A stretch of 64,000 nucleotides of DNA from positions 1 to 64,000 of the forward strand of contig JAOTTS010000004.1 in the NCBI GenBank assembly GCA_029864335.1, written 5' to 3'. Below, piece after piece: positions 55,619-64,000 of this stretch. The stretch comes from Candidatus Nitrosopumilus sp. (lineage in GTDB: Archaea > Thermoproteota > Nitrososphaeria > Nitrososphaerales > Nitrosopumilaceae). The notes beneath the pieces were generated by a model. That model saw only the letters and a list, made by a program, of their open reading frames with translations, made no database searches and was not told where the DNA came from. Each line of letters opens with the position of its first letter. Within the stretch, counting starts at the first letter, position 1. Made by a program: the position numbers and the translations under genes.

Positions 55619-56114
55619 GATGATGAGAAAATCAAAGGATTTCCATATTTATGTTGACCTGAGTTAACGGTTTTTCATTTTTGTTACATTGAGATTCTAA
55701 AAGAATAATATCCTCAATGTCCCCAATTGGCTAAATCATGCCTAATTTTCATTGAATCTATTGATTTTTTCATCAATGGAACTCAATATGGAAATGTAAA
55801 CGAGTTTAACGACAATCCGAAAGTTGTTTCCATGCAGGTGTAGATTCAGTATTATTTGACATATCATACCATTACAAAATTTACTTAAAACACTCACTGA
55901 TGATTTATCAGTATGATCTAAATACTAAATTCATAATATGATAGAATGTATTGGAGCTCTCACCAAGCAACTAATCGTTGTTGGTCTTAAGTTCTAATTT
56001 CAAATTTTATTTATTTAATGTAAGCTAGACAAATCATCAAGGATCAACTTCAGGGGATTCATCTAGGATGTATTCTTGTATTTGATATTAATACAAATAT
56101 TCCAAGACACTATT
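55619..56114. other. Intergenic stretch without clear gene
   Basis: AT-rich spacer of 496 bases. A short minus-strand frame near 55720-55855 (IVVKLVYISILSSIDEKIN) could be a coding relic. A small hairpin (ACCAAGCAAC/GTTGTTGGT, 55962-55985) is present. I see no RNA gene or promoter that I can defend. Confidence 0.4.
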
Positions 56115-56151
56115 TTAGGAGATATATTACAAGTGTAATATTTCAATATAG
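56115..56151 (+). promoter_or_regulatory. Conserved promoter-like block before SRPBCC gene, copy 2
   Basis: Equivalent to the block at 20672-20706; GGAGATATATTA is identical in both. It includes an in-frame TAG just before the TTG, which shows that translation starts at the TTG here. Confidence 0.45.
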
Positions 56152-56598
56152 TTGAAAACCTTTAATCATTTTTTTGTTGTAGACGCTTCCATTGACAAAG
56201 TATGGGATTTCTATACTGATTTACACCATTTACAAGTAATCACCCCAAAAAAGTTGGATTTCAAGATAATAGAGTCAAACAGTAATAAAATAACTCTGGG
56301 GCAAACTGCTTATTTTTCAAGCAAGTTACTGACTCGCATAACGTGGAAAACCAAAATTACAGCTTGTAAACCATATACATATGTAGATGAAATGAGAAAT
56401 GCGTTATTCAAACGCTGGAGGCATACTCATGTTTTTCATAAAATAAACGAAAATCAGACAAGGGTAACAGATGAGATTGAATTTGAACTGCAGTATGGAT
56501 TTATTGGAAAAATGTTTGAATGGTATGCTCTAGATAAACTCAAAAAAATCTTTGCATATAGGCAACAGGCAACGATTAAAGCTTTGAGCAATATTTGA
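56152..56598 (+). CDS. SRPBCC protein, copy 2
   Basis: 148 aa, same length and largely the same sequence as the gene at 20707-21153; for example both have the segment KLLTRxTWKTKIT, with I here and M in copy 1. Opening FVVDASIDKVWDFYTDLHHL. The start TTG is fixed by the preceding in-frame TAG. Divergence is spread along the gene with no frameshift, so both copies seem under constraint. Copy 2 lies in the decayed island. Confidence 0.78.
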   Translation: MKTFNHFFVVDASIDKVWDFYTDLHHLQVITPKKLDFKIIESNSNKITLGQTAYFSSKLLTRITWKTKITACKPYTYVDEMRNALFKRWRHTHVFHKINENQTRVTDEIEFELQYGFIGKMFEWYALDKLKKIFAYRQQATIKALSNI

Positions 56599-57173
56599 AA
56601 CTCAAAGACAGTTATTACATTAAAAATAATTTTGGATCTTAAGACCAAAAACCAGCGCTAGTATCTTGGTGACAGCTCCAAGAGATAGAAGATCACCAAT
56701 TGTTACAAAACAAGAATATATTGAACAGGTAATTTCATAATCCATAATTTAACAATTGTATGTTATCTTTTGATTAGTGATAATTCATACGGTAATGTTA
56801 TATATTCAAATGCAATACTAGGTTATTGCAAACCACAACTACCTGGAAATGCTATCTATACGATCTCATATTCAATAAAGAGCAGATAGCTGCCACACAT
56901 CATGATATATTCAAACATCCTGTACAAAAGATAGAGACTTCTATTCTAAACTAAACTCCTCTTCTCTTTATTTTCCACTTTTAAAGAAATTACAACTATA
57001 CATTTGTGAAAAAGAACAAAATCGATTGATTCATACAGAGTTTCAGGTAATGATTCCTCCAGAGGAAGTCGATATTTACTGATAGTGTAGATGAGGAATA
57101 TTTATCACGATTCAAATTAATTGAAATTATTTACATAATGCAGGTTAGATGTAGTTTAATTCCAATCATGATC
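56599..57173. other. Intergenic stretch with short coding relics
   Basis: No complete gene. Short protein-like frames are seen: about 56660-56730 (+, APRDRRSPIVTKQEYIEQV) and about 56970-57079 (+, ends VMIPPEEVDIY). Neither has a family that I recognise. They suggest a degraded coding region. Confidence 0.35.
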
Positions 57174-57327
57174 CTAAACTTCTCCATAATAGTTAGTTTC
57201 TATACTGATATCAAAATCAATATCCAAATTGTGACATATTATTTCAGGGAATTTACATTCTATGTCATCTGAAATATAATCTGCCTCATGAACAAATCCA
57301 ATAGTCCTATTTTCATAATACCTCCAT
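57174..57327 (-). pseudogene. C-terminal fragment of an unknown protein
   Basis: Open frame of about 50 codons without a start, ending at TAG 57174-57176. Reads NRTIGFVHEADYISDDIECK then IDFDISIETNYYGEV. Good protein-like composition, but family unknown. It stands in the decayed island, so a truncated relic is likelier than a microgene. Confidence 0.35.
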
Positions 57328-57381
57328 TAGGATTACAAAAAAAGGTTAATTGTAAAAAGATAGAAAAAGAAGAAGGATCTT

Positions 57382-57601
57382 CTACTTTCTCAATTTCATT
57401 GCCATTTTAGCTGCAATTGCCCATGATAGAACAGTAAATCCAATTGGAAATATTCCGCTTGTGAGTATCTGTGGTACTTGTTCCAAGGCTACAGTTCCTG
57501 AACTGTACATTGCTGCAACTACTGGTAAGGCGACCAGTCCTATTACTCCGAGTTTTGTTTTTGTGTTCTCAGAGGTTTTTTCTTGGATGTTATGTGCTCA
57601 T
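57382..57601 (-). pseudogene. Small membrane protein, frameshifted near the start
   Basis: A frame of about 71 codons ends at TAG 57382-57384 and reads TKTKLGVIGLVALPVVAAMY, then a second hydrophobic helix GIFPIGFTVLSWAIAAKMAM. The nearest ATG (57601) is one base out of frame and meets TAA after three codons. Either the start is frameshifted or translation begins at a non-ATG codon. Two membrane segments predicted. The segment is GC-richer than its flanks. Confidence 0.4.
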
Positions 57602-57860
57602 GTTTATTCAAAATGTATGATGTGTCAATAGTACTTAGAAGGGATCTAACTTTTTGTAATCATTTTGTTCAATTGATGATTTAAGCTATTCATGGATGGT
57701 TCAGTTTCTTAACTGTTGTGCCTATGTACTATGAAAAAGACCGATAAAAAGAATCACATCTAGACTGTGTCTATTTGTGTATGTTTTTGCATTTGTAATA
57801 ATATCGATAATCTTGCATAGGGATAATTATTATCTAATGAATGATTAATTATAATTATTA

Positions 57861-58037
57861 TTATTCAGAAGGATCAGTCATTTTACCAATAAACAATATG
57901 TGTCCTGTCTCATTGTTCTGAATCACAAAAATAAATGGATAATCTGCAACAAATGTCAAAATTGATGGGGCATTAGGATCCGAACTAACTGTACTTGTTC
58001 CAATTGTTGTAACGGCTGTGCATATTGTTGAAATCAC
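57861..58037 (-). pseudogene. Serpin C-terminal fragment
   Basis: A 58-codon frame ends at TAA 57861-57863. The tail VADYPFIFVIQNNETGHILF, then IGKMTDPSE, matches the C-terminal strands of serpins (general form F.ADHPF.F.I....G.ILF.G...P). Just before it, TAVTTIGTSTV lies where the reactive-centre loop would be. The body of the inhibitor (about 300 residues) is absent; upstream sequence is in other frames. Relic of a protease inhibitor gene. Confidence 0.6.
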
Positions 58038-58106
58038 AGTGATTGGAAAACCACCAAGTTACAGATATGATCATATCTAGAATCCTCTATAATAAAAAAA
58101 GAAAAG

Positions 58107-58910
58107 TTATTGAGATTTTAGACTTTTTAGAGTCTCCATGATGACATTCATCTGTTCCATGATAATTCTTTGCAGGTTATCCAGTTTTAGATTCAGCTGT
58201 TTAATATCATCTCTTAGTTGCTGATTTTCTTGTCTTAATCTCTCAGATTCAGATGAATTTGAATTGTCTGTGTCATCTCTTGAGGACGTGTTGTCATCAG
58301 AGTCAAATCTGAGTTGCTCATTGATTTGTTCTCTTGTGAGTTGGCTGTTTTTGACTGTTGCATCCAGTATATCGCCTCTGCTAGTTGAATCAATGACTGT
58401 CTCAAGTTCCACTTTTACTTTGGATATGTTGCCTCTCTTTTCTATCTCTACTTCAAATTTCTCCTCTATGCTTCTGTCATCGGAGCGTTCTGTCCTGAGT
58501 TCCTTTTCTGCTTCTTCTCTGGTAAGTGAGAACTTGTCAATAATCTGGTCAATTATCTGATTGGTGTCTGTGGTATTGCTGACAAACTCTATCTCTATTT
58601 TTATCTCAGTTTGAAAACCAAGAGTTTCAGCTCTTACTTTTCTTTCTGAGAATTCTGATGTCTGGGAACTATCATTGGATTTATCATCGTCTCTGGAATC
58701 ATCGTCTCTGGAATCATCGTCTCTGGAATCATCGTCTCTGGAATCATCGTCTCTGGAATCATCGTCTCTGGAATCATCGTCTCTGGAATCATCGTCTCTG
58801 GAATCATCGTCTCTGGAATCCTCTTTACCTTCACTTGCAAAAACAGTACCAGTAGATACAGAAAGCACTATGACGAACAAAAGTAAGAACAGGGCAGCGT
58901 TATATTTCAT
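58107..58910 (-). CDS. Secreted acidic-repeat and coiled-coil protein
   Basis: 267 aa. Signal peptide: AALFLLLFVIVLSVSTGTVF, cleaved near AS. Residues 32-76 are nine units of the five-residue repeat DSRDD. Two similar domains follow (about 95-145 and 155-205), each ending with TREEAEKELRTE or TREQINEQLRFD. The last 40 residues are a coiled coil (LRQENQQLRDDIKQLNLKLD). A short relative lies at 59145-59263. Surface function unknown; the acidic repeat may bind cations. Confidence 0.72.
   Translation of the reverse strand: MKYNAALFLLLFVIVLSVSTGTVFASEGKEDSRDDDSRDDDSRDDDSRDDDSRDDDSRDDDSRDDDSRDDDSRDDDKSNDSSQTSEFSERKVRAETLGFQTEIKIEIEFVSNTTDTNQIIDQIIDKFSLTREEAEKELRTERSDDRSIEEKFEVEIEKRGNISKVKVELETVIDSTSRGDILDATVKNSQLTREQINEQLRFDSDDNTSSRDDTDNSNSSESERLRQENQQLRDDIKQLNLKLDNLQRIIMEQMNVIMETLKSLKSQ
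58684..58818. repeat. 15-bp minisatellite, nine copies
   Basis: Unit GAATCATCGTCTCTG on the plus strand, nine tandem copies without change. Fifteen bases keep the reading frame, so copy number can vary without frameshift. It also opens spurious frames on both strands. Confidence 0.95.
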
Positions 58911-59144
58911 TAATTTAAAGCCAAAACAATCCTATTTTAACATCAGGTAGAACTTCTACGTTGAAAAAGTTAGAGATGAGAAACATTCACTAAGAAATCA
59001 CTATCGTTCATCATTGTAGTCATACTATGGGCAGAATATGATTTAAGATGTGTACAGGATTATCAAGATTAAATTTGGTGTAAGAAAAGAAAAGGAAAAA
59101 AGAGAGCCACAAAAACTAATTTTAATGACTAATAATAATTACAA

Positions 59145-59263
59145 TTATGACGATACAGATAGACTTCAAGACTGAAATTCACAATATGTCTAGTGAGATT
59201 AATTATTTAGTCAATAGTGAAAATTTTACCAGAGAGGAAGCAATCAAACTTGTTTTGACTTAG
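59145..59263 (+). pseudogene. Fragment related to the domain of the acidic-repeat protein
   Basis: A short frame reading IQIDFKTEIHNMSSEINY then ENFTREEAIKLVLT and ending at TAG near 59261-59263. It matches the domain in the 58107 gene (FSLTREEAEKEL). It is on the opposite strand. The exact start is uncertain. Probably a broken duplicate. Confidence 0.4.
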
Positions 59264-59442
59264 CACACATAGATCAAATATTTCATAAAATAGAATGTTA
59301 AGTGTCAATACATTCATCTTTTTCAATAAGACTAAATCTTTTTTATTATAGAATCCAATTTTGTACTAACTCCTATCAATTCAGGATGAGAGAACTATAG
59401 AAATTTTTTCTTTTTATGTGAAATTATCCATGTCCGTTACAA

Positions 59443-60602
59443 TTATTCTTGCAATTGTCTTATCTCTAGTTCTTTTCTAGCGTTATCCGCTTTAATTTCT
59501 GCTAATTGAGTCATGATATTGGTGAGTGCAATCATATCTATTCGCGATTGTTTTTGTTCTTCTTCTAGTTTTTTTACACGTTCATCCTGATCAACTATAA
59601 CTATAGATTCGTAAACCATGAGATTGCTTTCTGCCCTAAGGTATTTTTCAGATAGTTTGTCTTGATTTCGGATATATTGTGAAAAGTATTTCTTGTGACC
59701 GATTATCCCATGTGCAAAGGATTCATCAACGGCTTCGGCACACTGTGTTAGCTGTAAATGATCTCAATGAGTGTAATGTTATTTTATAACGCGCATTACT
59801 ATCATATTTTTCTAAGAATCTAGAACATGTTTTACCTATCTTACTTCTCACATAATCAAATTCAGAAACTTGTGTGTTTACTGATGTCTGACATCATCAT
59901 TTGTGCCAAAAACTAGATTATCTTGTTCTATCTCATTCAATCGCCTCAATATGATATGTCTTGTTTCTTGTGTGACAAATGTTGCCCTTGACTTTTTGGT
60001 CTTTGTTGCAAAAGCTGGTATATGTATCGCAATAGGCGTCTTTGTTGTATCAAAGTGTTTTTTCTTTAGTTGTAAAACCTCATCAATTCTCATCCCAGAG
60101 TCTTTCATGACCATAAGCATTGTTTTTTCTTGTTTGAACAATTATCAAGTAAAATTCGTAGTTCATCCTTTGTGAGAGGTTCAGGCTCTTCCTCTTCTGC
60201 TTTAGGTAATCGTACTCTTTTTTTCAATCGTCTATTATTGATATCAAAACCACCAACATCTTCAAGAAAACCTTTGATATGATTCAGATATTGTTTCTGA
60301 GTGTTTGGGTGTATTGCCTTGAATGTCTTTTTGATGTTCTTGTATCTTCCTCGATATGTAATAATTTCAGGGTGATCTTGTTTTAACCAAGTTATCCATT
60401 TGTTTAGGACGGTATAGATCTTCTCCAATACCTTGTTATCATCTTTCAAATCAGAGATAATTTCTTCAGGTGTTTTATGATATTCAGATTCAGTGAATCT
60501 GCCAAACTGAGTCAAACTATATTCTGCCATTCTTCTAGTGTTTACAGCAGATTTTGAATCAAGATATTCTTCTCTAGTATTTACATCGGGGATATAAGAC
60601 AT
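59443..60602 (-). pseudogene. Tyrosine recombinase (integrase), broken by at least three frameshifts
   Basis: Four frame segments read in order as one integrase. The N-terminal core-binding part is 60602-60105. The catalytic part, 60141-59878, carries the first Arg in DSGMRIDEVLQL. A third segment near 59880-59770 ends in ITLHSLRSFT (HxxR). The last, about 59765-59443, has AHGIIGHKKYFSQYIRN with the likely nucleophilic Tyr, then a coiled-coil tail. The first break is in an A-run near 60133 (six A; seven would restore the frame). All catalytic residues are readable, so decay is recent. Confidence 0.75.
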
Positions 60603-60737
60603 GTAGTTAGTTTAGGAATTATAGTAATAAGAAATGGTAAAGTTGAAACTTTTTTCTAATTTACCATATAAGCATTGGAAAATATGAGTGCATATCGGCT
60701 CACCGTTAAAATATGGGGATTTTGGCTTTAGAATATT

Positions 60738-61247
60738 ATGCATGGTGCCAATTACAGAGATGGAAAAGGACAAGTGTTCACCAGAAAGAAATACATCAAA
60801 GGTAAACCACAAATTAAAATTGCAAAATTTCAAGGTGGTAAAAGAGGAACATACCAATACTGTGTTCAGTTACTAATTAACGAAAAGATTCAGATTAGAC
60901 ACATGGCAATTGAATCAACTAGATTGGCAGCAAATAAGACATTAGAGAAAACAACTGGTGAAACAGGTTACTATTCCAGACTAAGAATTTATCCACATAA
61001 TTTACTTCGAGAAAACAAACAGATTGCAACTGCAGGTGCAGATAGGGTTTCTGAAGGAATGCGAAGATCATGGGGAAAAGCAGTCAGTCTAGGTGCAAGA
61101 GTTAAGCAAGGACAATGCATTATGGAAATGTTTGTTAATACTGAGGCTCATTTAGTGGCAGCAAAAAAAGCACTTCATGGTGCATGTGTGAAATTGCCAG
61201 GAACCCCAACAATCCATGTTATTGAATGGAATAAATCATCACCATAA
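60738..61247 (+). CDS. 50S ribosomal protein L10e (uL16)
   Basis: 169 aa. Typical parts: IRHMAIESTRLAANKTLEK, LRIYPHNLLRENKQIATAGA and ADRVSEGMRRSWGKAVSLGA. It is part of the central protuberance and A-site region of the large subunit. It is intact, and the only clear housekeeping gene between 55.7 and 64 kb. Starts with ATG at 60738. Confidence 0.95.
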   Translation: MHGANYRDGKGQVFTRKKYIKGKPQIKIAKFQGGKRGTYQYCVQLLINEKIQIRHMAIESTRLAANKTLEKTTGETGYYSRLRIYPHNLLRENKQIATAGADRVSEGMRRSWGKAVSLGARVKQGQCIMEMFVNTEAHLVAAKKALHGACVKLPGTPTIHVIEWNKSSP

Positions 61248-61502
61248 ATTTTCTAAATCAGGTTTCTTATTTTTAACAAATTCTAAAAATTCTTTAAATT
61301 CATCTTTTGTTGGTTCTCGATTTAGAATTCTTTTTCATTGATAGTAAAAAGCGTTGTAAATTCTTCCAACTATTACACCAAGAGCAAATGATTTTGAATC
61401 ATCAATTGTTGAAAGCAATTGAATTAATTCTTTAATTTCATCTTTGTTAGAAAGTGTATCTTGAATTTTTTGTTCTATTTTAGCAAGAAGAGTTTTATCC
61501 AT
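61239..61502 (-). pseudogene. Small helical protein with in-frame TGA
   Basis: ATG at 61502; the frame gives 55 residues (MDKTLLAKIEQKIQDTLSNK ... NAFYYQ), then TGA at 61335-61337. It goes on in the same frame with KRILNREPTKDEFKEFLEFV to a TGA at 61239-61241. The full product would be 87 aa and all helical. A change from TGG or CGA would explain the stop. The 3' end overlaps the L10e stop on the other strand. A 55-aa product may still be made. Confidence 0.5.
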
Positions 61503-61635
61503 AGTGTTCCTTAATTGAAATAGTAAAAAACAGTTTTACATGTAGTTTTGGATATAAATATCAAACAATTGACTTGGATCGAGCCAATTTTTCACAAAAT
61601 AATTCAAATTGTCTTTTCAGATTAGTTGATTTCTC

Positions 61636-61746
61636 ATGATTGGATTGTGTTTCAAATACTATTCATCAGATGTTCCACTTGTCTTTGATGAGGAAAACTT
61701 TAAGGCAGTTTGTGACAAGTGCAGAAACAAAAGTATTTCTCAATAA
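61636..61746 (+). CDS. Micro zinc-ribbon protein, 36 aa (paralogue)
   Basis: ATG at 61636 to TAA at 61744-61746. Peptide MIGLCFKYYSSDVPLVFDEE, then NFKAVCDKCRNKS. It aligns with the gene at 45530 (MIGLC, SS.V, VC..C..K). Here the first knuckle has lost its second Cys (CFKY instead of CQKC), so the metal site may be incomplete. The following 61747-61982 shows nothing I can name. Confidence 0.5.
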   Translation: MIGLCFKYYSSDVPLVFDEENFKAVCDKCRNKSISQ

Positions 61747-61982
61747 TTATTCATTCAATTATAACAATCAGGATTCAGTGCTAAAACATGGATGCTCTAC
61801 TACTGTACTAATATCATTTATGCTGAGTTTCGTTCTACGCCAACTATTTTGGATACATGAAGACCGATACTAGAACCGTATGTTCTTTCAACAGAGAGAT
61901 ATTCCCCTGCCTTAAGATGAATGGGGTATTGCCATTTGTGATGCTACACTTACAGTAAAAGTTCTTTCAAAAACATCCTTGG

Positions 61983-62498
61983 CTAGTTCTGTCTAATCAC
62001 TTCAAAACTAAAAGAGTTAGAATCATATCTCATTGATCTAATGGTTTCTCCAATAATTTCAAACATTTTACAATACATTTTACATTGAATCTCAGACCAA
62101 ATTGCACCCAGAGAATGTTTTTGCATAAATACTGTATTGTCTTTTCTATCTCTCATTATCATTGAGATTCCATTTTCCCTGTTCCATTCCAAAATTCTTC
62201 TACTTATCTCAGCAAAATCAAGGTTATCCACTTGAAATTCCATTTCGGAGATGACGACTTTAGCATTATGTTGCACAATTTTACCTATCTCGTTTTTCTT
62301 TATTGCATCATGTCGTTTCTTTAGAATTTCACCTGAAAGAGTAATATCTCCTCTGTATTGTTTTATTCTCTGAAAACGTAGCCAATCATGCACAATTTTT
62401 GCAGTCATTGCAGAAGGGTTGGTTCCATTTTCTTTTACTATCTTTAGATATTCAGTATGATCTTCTTTATTTAGTCGTACTCCAATTAGATTTGACAT
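61983..62498 (-). CDS. Possible ribbon-helix-helix-type regulator, 171 aa
   Basis: The N-terminus (LIGVRLNKEDHTEYLKIVKE, then NPSAMTAKIVHDWL) has the strand-helix-helix pattern of MetJ/Arc-type DNA-binding proteins. The C-terminal 100 residues have no known motif. Starts with ATG at 62498. Typical of mobile-element cargo; the assignment rests on the pattern. Confidence 0.6.
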   Translation of the reverse strand: MSNLIGVRLNKEDHTEYLKIVKENGTNPSAMTAKIVHDWLRFQRIKQYRGDITLSGEILKKRHDAIKKNEIGKIVQHNAKVVISEMEFQVDNLDFAEISRRILEWNRENGISMIMRDRKDNTVFMQKHSLGAIWSEIQCKMYCKMFEIIGETIRSMRYDSNSFSFEVIRQN

Positions 62499-62595
62499 GG
62501 TTTAGTATCGATTTTGTGGATTATTTATTATTTGTTAACATTTATCAATAAAGTTATCACAGAGCCCATATGCAAGATTTGACTACCGGATTTTG

Positions 62596-62790
62596 ATGAC
62601 TAAAACAATTATAACAAAAAAAGTTCCAAATAGCAAAGGCATTAGTTGCCGAGGAATATTTTTCAATTGTATCACCTTATATCAAGACTATCCAAAAAAA
62701 ATAGATCAAGAATTCACAAGAGAAATCTCCAAAAAAAGGACAAGTCAAGAAGAATTAAAAAGGACAAGAAAACTACATGAACCTTCTTGA
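62596..62790 (+). CDS. Possible small basic protein, 64 aa
   Basis: Short frame from ATG 62596 with two Cys (GISCRGIFFNC) and a charged tail (KKRTSQEELKRTRKLHEPS). No family recognised. It could be spurious; nothing overlaps it. Confidence 0.3.
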   Translation: MTKTIITKKVPNSKGISCRGIFFNCITLYQDYPKKIDQEFTREISKKRTSQEELKRTRKLHEPS

Positions 62791-62942
62791 AAATTCAATA
62801 AAATAAAAATTTCTAAAATTTAATCAAATTCGTTACAAGATATATTCATGTCTTTTTCTTCATCTAATATATTGAGATGATAAAGAATTGATTTTCTGCA
62901 AGAGATATTATCTTTCATCATTCCTGTTTTATGTAATTTACC

Positions 62943-63200
62943 TCATAAAGAGCGATAATTGGTTGTGAATTGTTGATTCCAAAATTTACAAAACATTGTA
63001 AATTCTTCAATATTGTTTGTCATAAACCAAATAGAATATAGGGATAGCATTTCATTAATCTTTGCCTCATCTGATTCATTTTGTTTTTGTTTAACCTTTA
63101 CATTATGAAGTTCTTTGTGTTGTTGTGTTGCTTTCATGAATAAAAATACAAATTGATAAGATATAGGTTCTGTGATAACTTTGATAACATTTGTTAACAA
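62943..63200 (-). CDS. Possible small protein, 85 aa or shorter
   Basis: Frame from 63200 to 62943; a shorter start at ATG 63134 (MKATQQHKELHNV) gives 63 aa. Charged first half, aromatic second half (LYSIWFMTNNIEEFTMFCKF). Unknown and possibly a relic. It lies just after the end of the right-edge integrase on the same strand. Confidence 0.35.
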   Translation of the reverse strand: MLTNVIKVITEPISYQFVFLFMKATQQHKELHNVKVKQKQNESDEAKINEMLSLYSIWFMTNNIEEFTMFCKFWNQQFTTNYRSL

Positions 63201-63204
63201 ATTC

Positions 63205-64000
63205 TTAGATGTGAGCTTCTCGAAGTTCTTCTAGTTCTCTTTTTTATATCGTCTTTGAGATTTTGCATGTCTCTTTTGTCAGATTTTCTGAATTTCTTTA
63301 ATTTCTCAATCTCATTGACCTTCTTTTGCAATTCTGTCTTTTCCTCATTTGTTTTATCTAACTCAGTTTGTTTTCTTGCAGAACCATCTATTGGTTAATT
63401 CAGACATTGCCTTTTGGTATTCTTTGAATAAAATCTCGATGCTCGACAAGCAATACATGTCGGCTAACGAGATTGATTTTACAGAATGACCCATCACTTT
63501 TTCAGTTAGTATGATTTTCATTCCATCTGTATTTTCAACAATAGTATTCCATCTTTTTCTGAATCCGTGCTCATTCTGTGTTTCGTATCTTCCTGATCAT
63601 TTTTGCTGGTCTGTCCTCAGTTCTGATACTCTTATTGCATGCCAAATTGACTTCATGACAAGATCCTCATTCATTGAAATAACTTTTTGAATTCCTAACT
63701 GGTATGTTTTTCTAAATAGTGGTGAGTTTTTATCGATATATTCACCGTCATCTCTTATATATTCTAGGTATTTCTTTAGCCAATAGACAGCCTCGGCATG
63801 AATGAAAGTAGTGTATTCTTCCACGTTTCTCTCATATACTAATAGAGACATACATTCGTTTGGCATTTCTTGCAAATTTCTCAACTTGAGGTCTAGAATT
63901 GCTCCACGTCGTACACCTGACGCTGCAAGAGAATGAATTAATGCCTTTTGTCTTAGATCTCGTACACTAGAAAGCATCACGTTAATGTCTTTTGTGGTCC
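63205..64000 (-). pseudogene. Tyrosine recombinase, catalytic part, broken and cut by window edge
   Basis: From the right edge the frame reads TTKDINVMLSS and then HSLAASGVRRGAILDLKLRN (first catalytic Arg). It stops at TGA 63597-63599 but continues in frame with GRYETQNEHGFRKRW (HxxR) and EKVMGHSVKSISLAD. After two frameshifts (near 63395 and in an A-run near 63246) it ends in a coiled coil. A Tyr candidate is in LFKEYQKAM. Same family as the left-edge relic, judged by the TTKxI start. Confidence 0.65.

Noticed and set aside
55616-55670. Box C/D sRNA (ATGATGA ... CTGA)
   Set aside because: Only one C-like and one D-like box are present, with no D'/C' pair, and the first overlaps the endA start.
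55962-55985. Hairpin as terminator or riboswitch
   Set aside because: Short stem with a bulge, no T-run after it and no adjacent gene that it could regulate.
58684-58818. Tandem repeat as CRISPR array
   Set aside because: The unit is 15 bp with no spacers, and it keeps the reading frame of a secreted protein. It is a coding minisatellite.
58634-58950. Several open frames on both strands over the minisatellite
   Set aside because: They arise because a 15-bp unit without stops stays open in every frame. Only the minus-strand frame with signal peptide is supported.

Overview
The window is an AT-rich archaeal chromosome segment from an ammonia-oxidising thaumarchaeon (Nitrososphaeria), most likely a marine or low-salinity Nitrosopumilus/Nitrosarchaeum-type organism. 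The archaeal markers are eIF1A, TFB, Gar1, SRP19, S8e, L10e, EndA and two intron-containing tRNAs. The lineage is suggested by a fused siroheme decarboxylase, an ScpA/ScpB pair, secreted proteins with the WIKNNAGWW repeat, and several chains of signal-peptide proteins that I associate with this group. No amo or ammonia-oxidation gene is in the window, so the genus is an inference.

Layout. 1-3.3 kb: a broken integrase at the edge, tRNA-Tyr, cold-shock protein, eIF1A, then decayed two-component relics. 3.3-9.7 kb: ADH, scpAB, S8e-SRP19, Gar1-TFB, sufC, a DUF167 protein and a chlorite-dismutase/HemQ-family protein. 9.8-16.8 kb: aldo/keto reductase, AhbAB-type siroheme decarboxylase, sirC-hemA-hemB, HD and membrane proteins. 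17-20 kb: tRNA-Leu, an OB-fold SSB, then an isolated HNH-cas1 locus with no CRISPR array. 20-26 kb: SRPBCC, DMT transporter, coiled-coil protein, PAP2, pgk. 26.3-35.5 kb: a continuous minus-strand block carrying sufU, sufS, Rieske, sufD, sufB, then hemD, cobA, hemC, hemL. 35.6-40 kb: arsenic set (aquaporin, arsC, arsR), SbtA/SbtB-like bicarbonate set, phosphate transport pair. 40-53 kb: secreted surface proteins, ABC exporter, membrane-anchored regulator plus beta-propeller protein, and several microproteins with metal-binding cysteines. 54-55.6 kb: tRNA-Glu, a PLD-like protein, EndA. 55.6-64 kb: a decayed accessory island with integrase relics, a serpin tail, a duplicated SRPBCC gene and a minisatellite-coded acidic protein, with L10e as the one housekeeping gene.

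How the genes work together. Between them the two hem clusters encode most of the route from glutamyl-tRNA to siroheme and on to didecarboxysiroheme (HemA, HemL, HemB, HemC, HemD, CobA, SirC, AhbAB). A HemQ-like protein nearby is a candidate for the last decarboxylation to haem. The suf genes supply Fe-S clusters, although sufC lies about 18 kb from sufBD. EndA is present with two tRNAs whose anticodon loops hold introns.

The most unusual signal is the cas1 gene: it retains the catalytic residues, is visibly richer in G+C than its neighbours, and sits one base after a frameshifted HNH-nuclease gene, with no cas2, no other cas gene and no repeat array. The accessory parts of the window also hold several reading frames broken by an in-frame TGA or by A-run frameshifts, while the housekeeping genes are intact.
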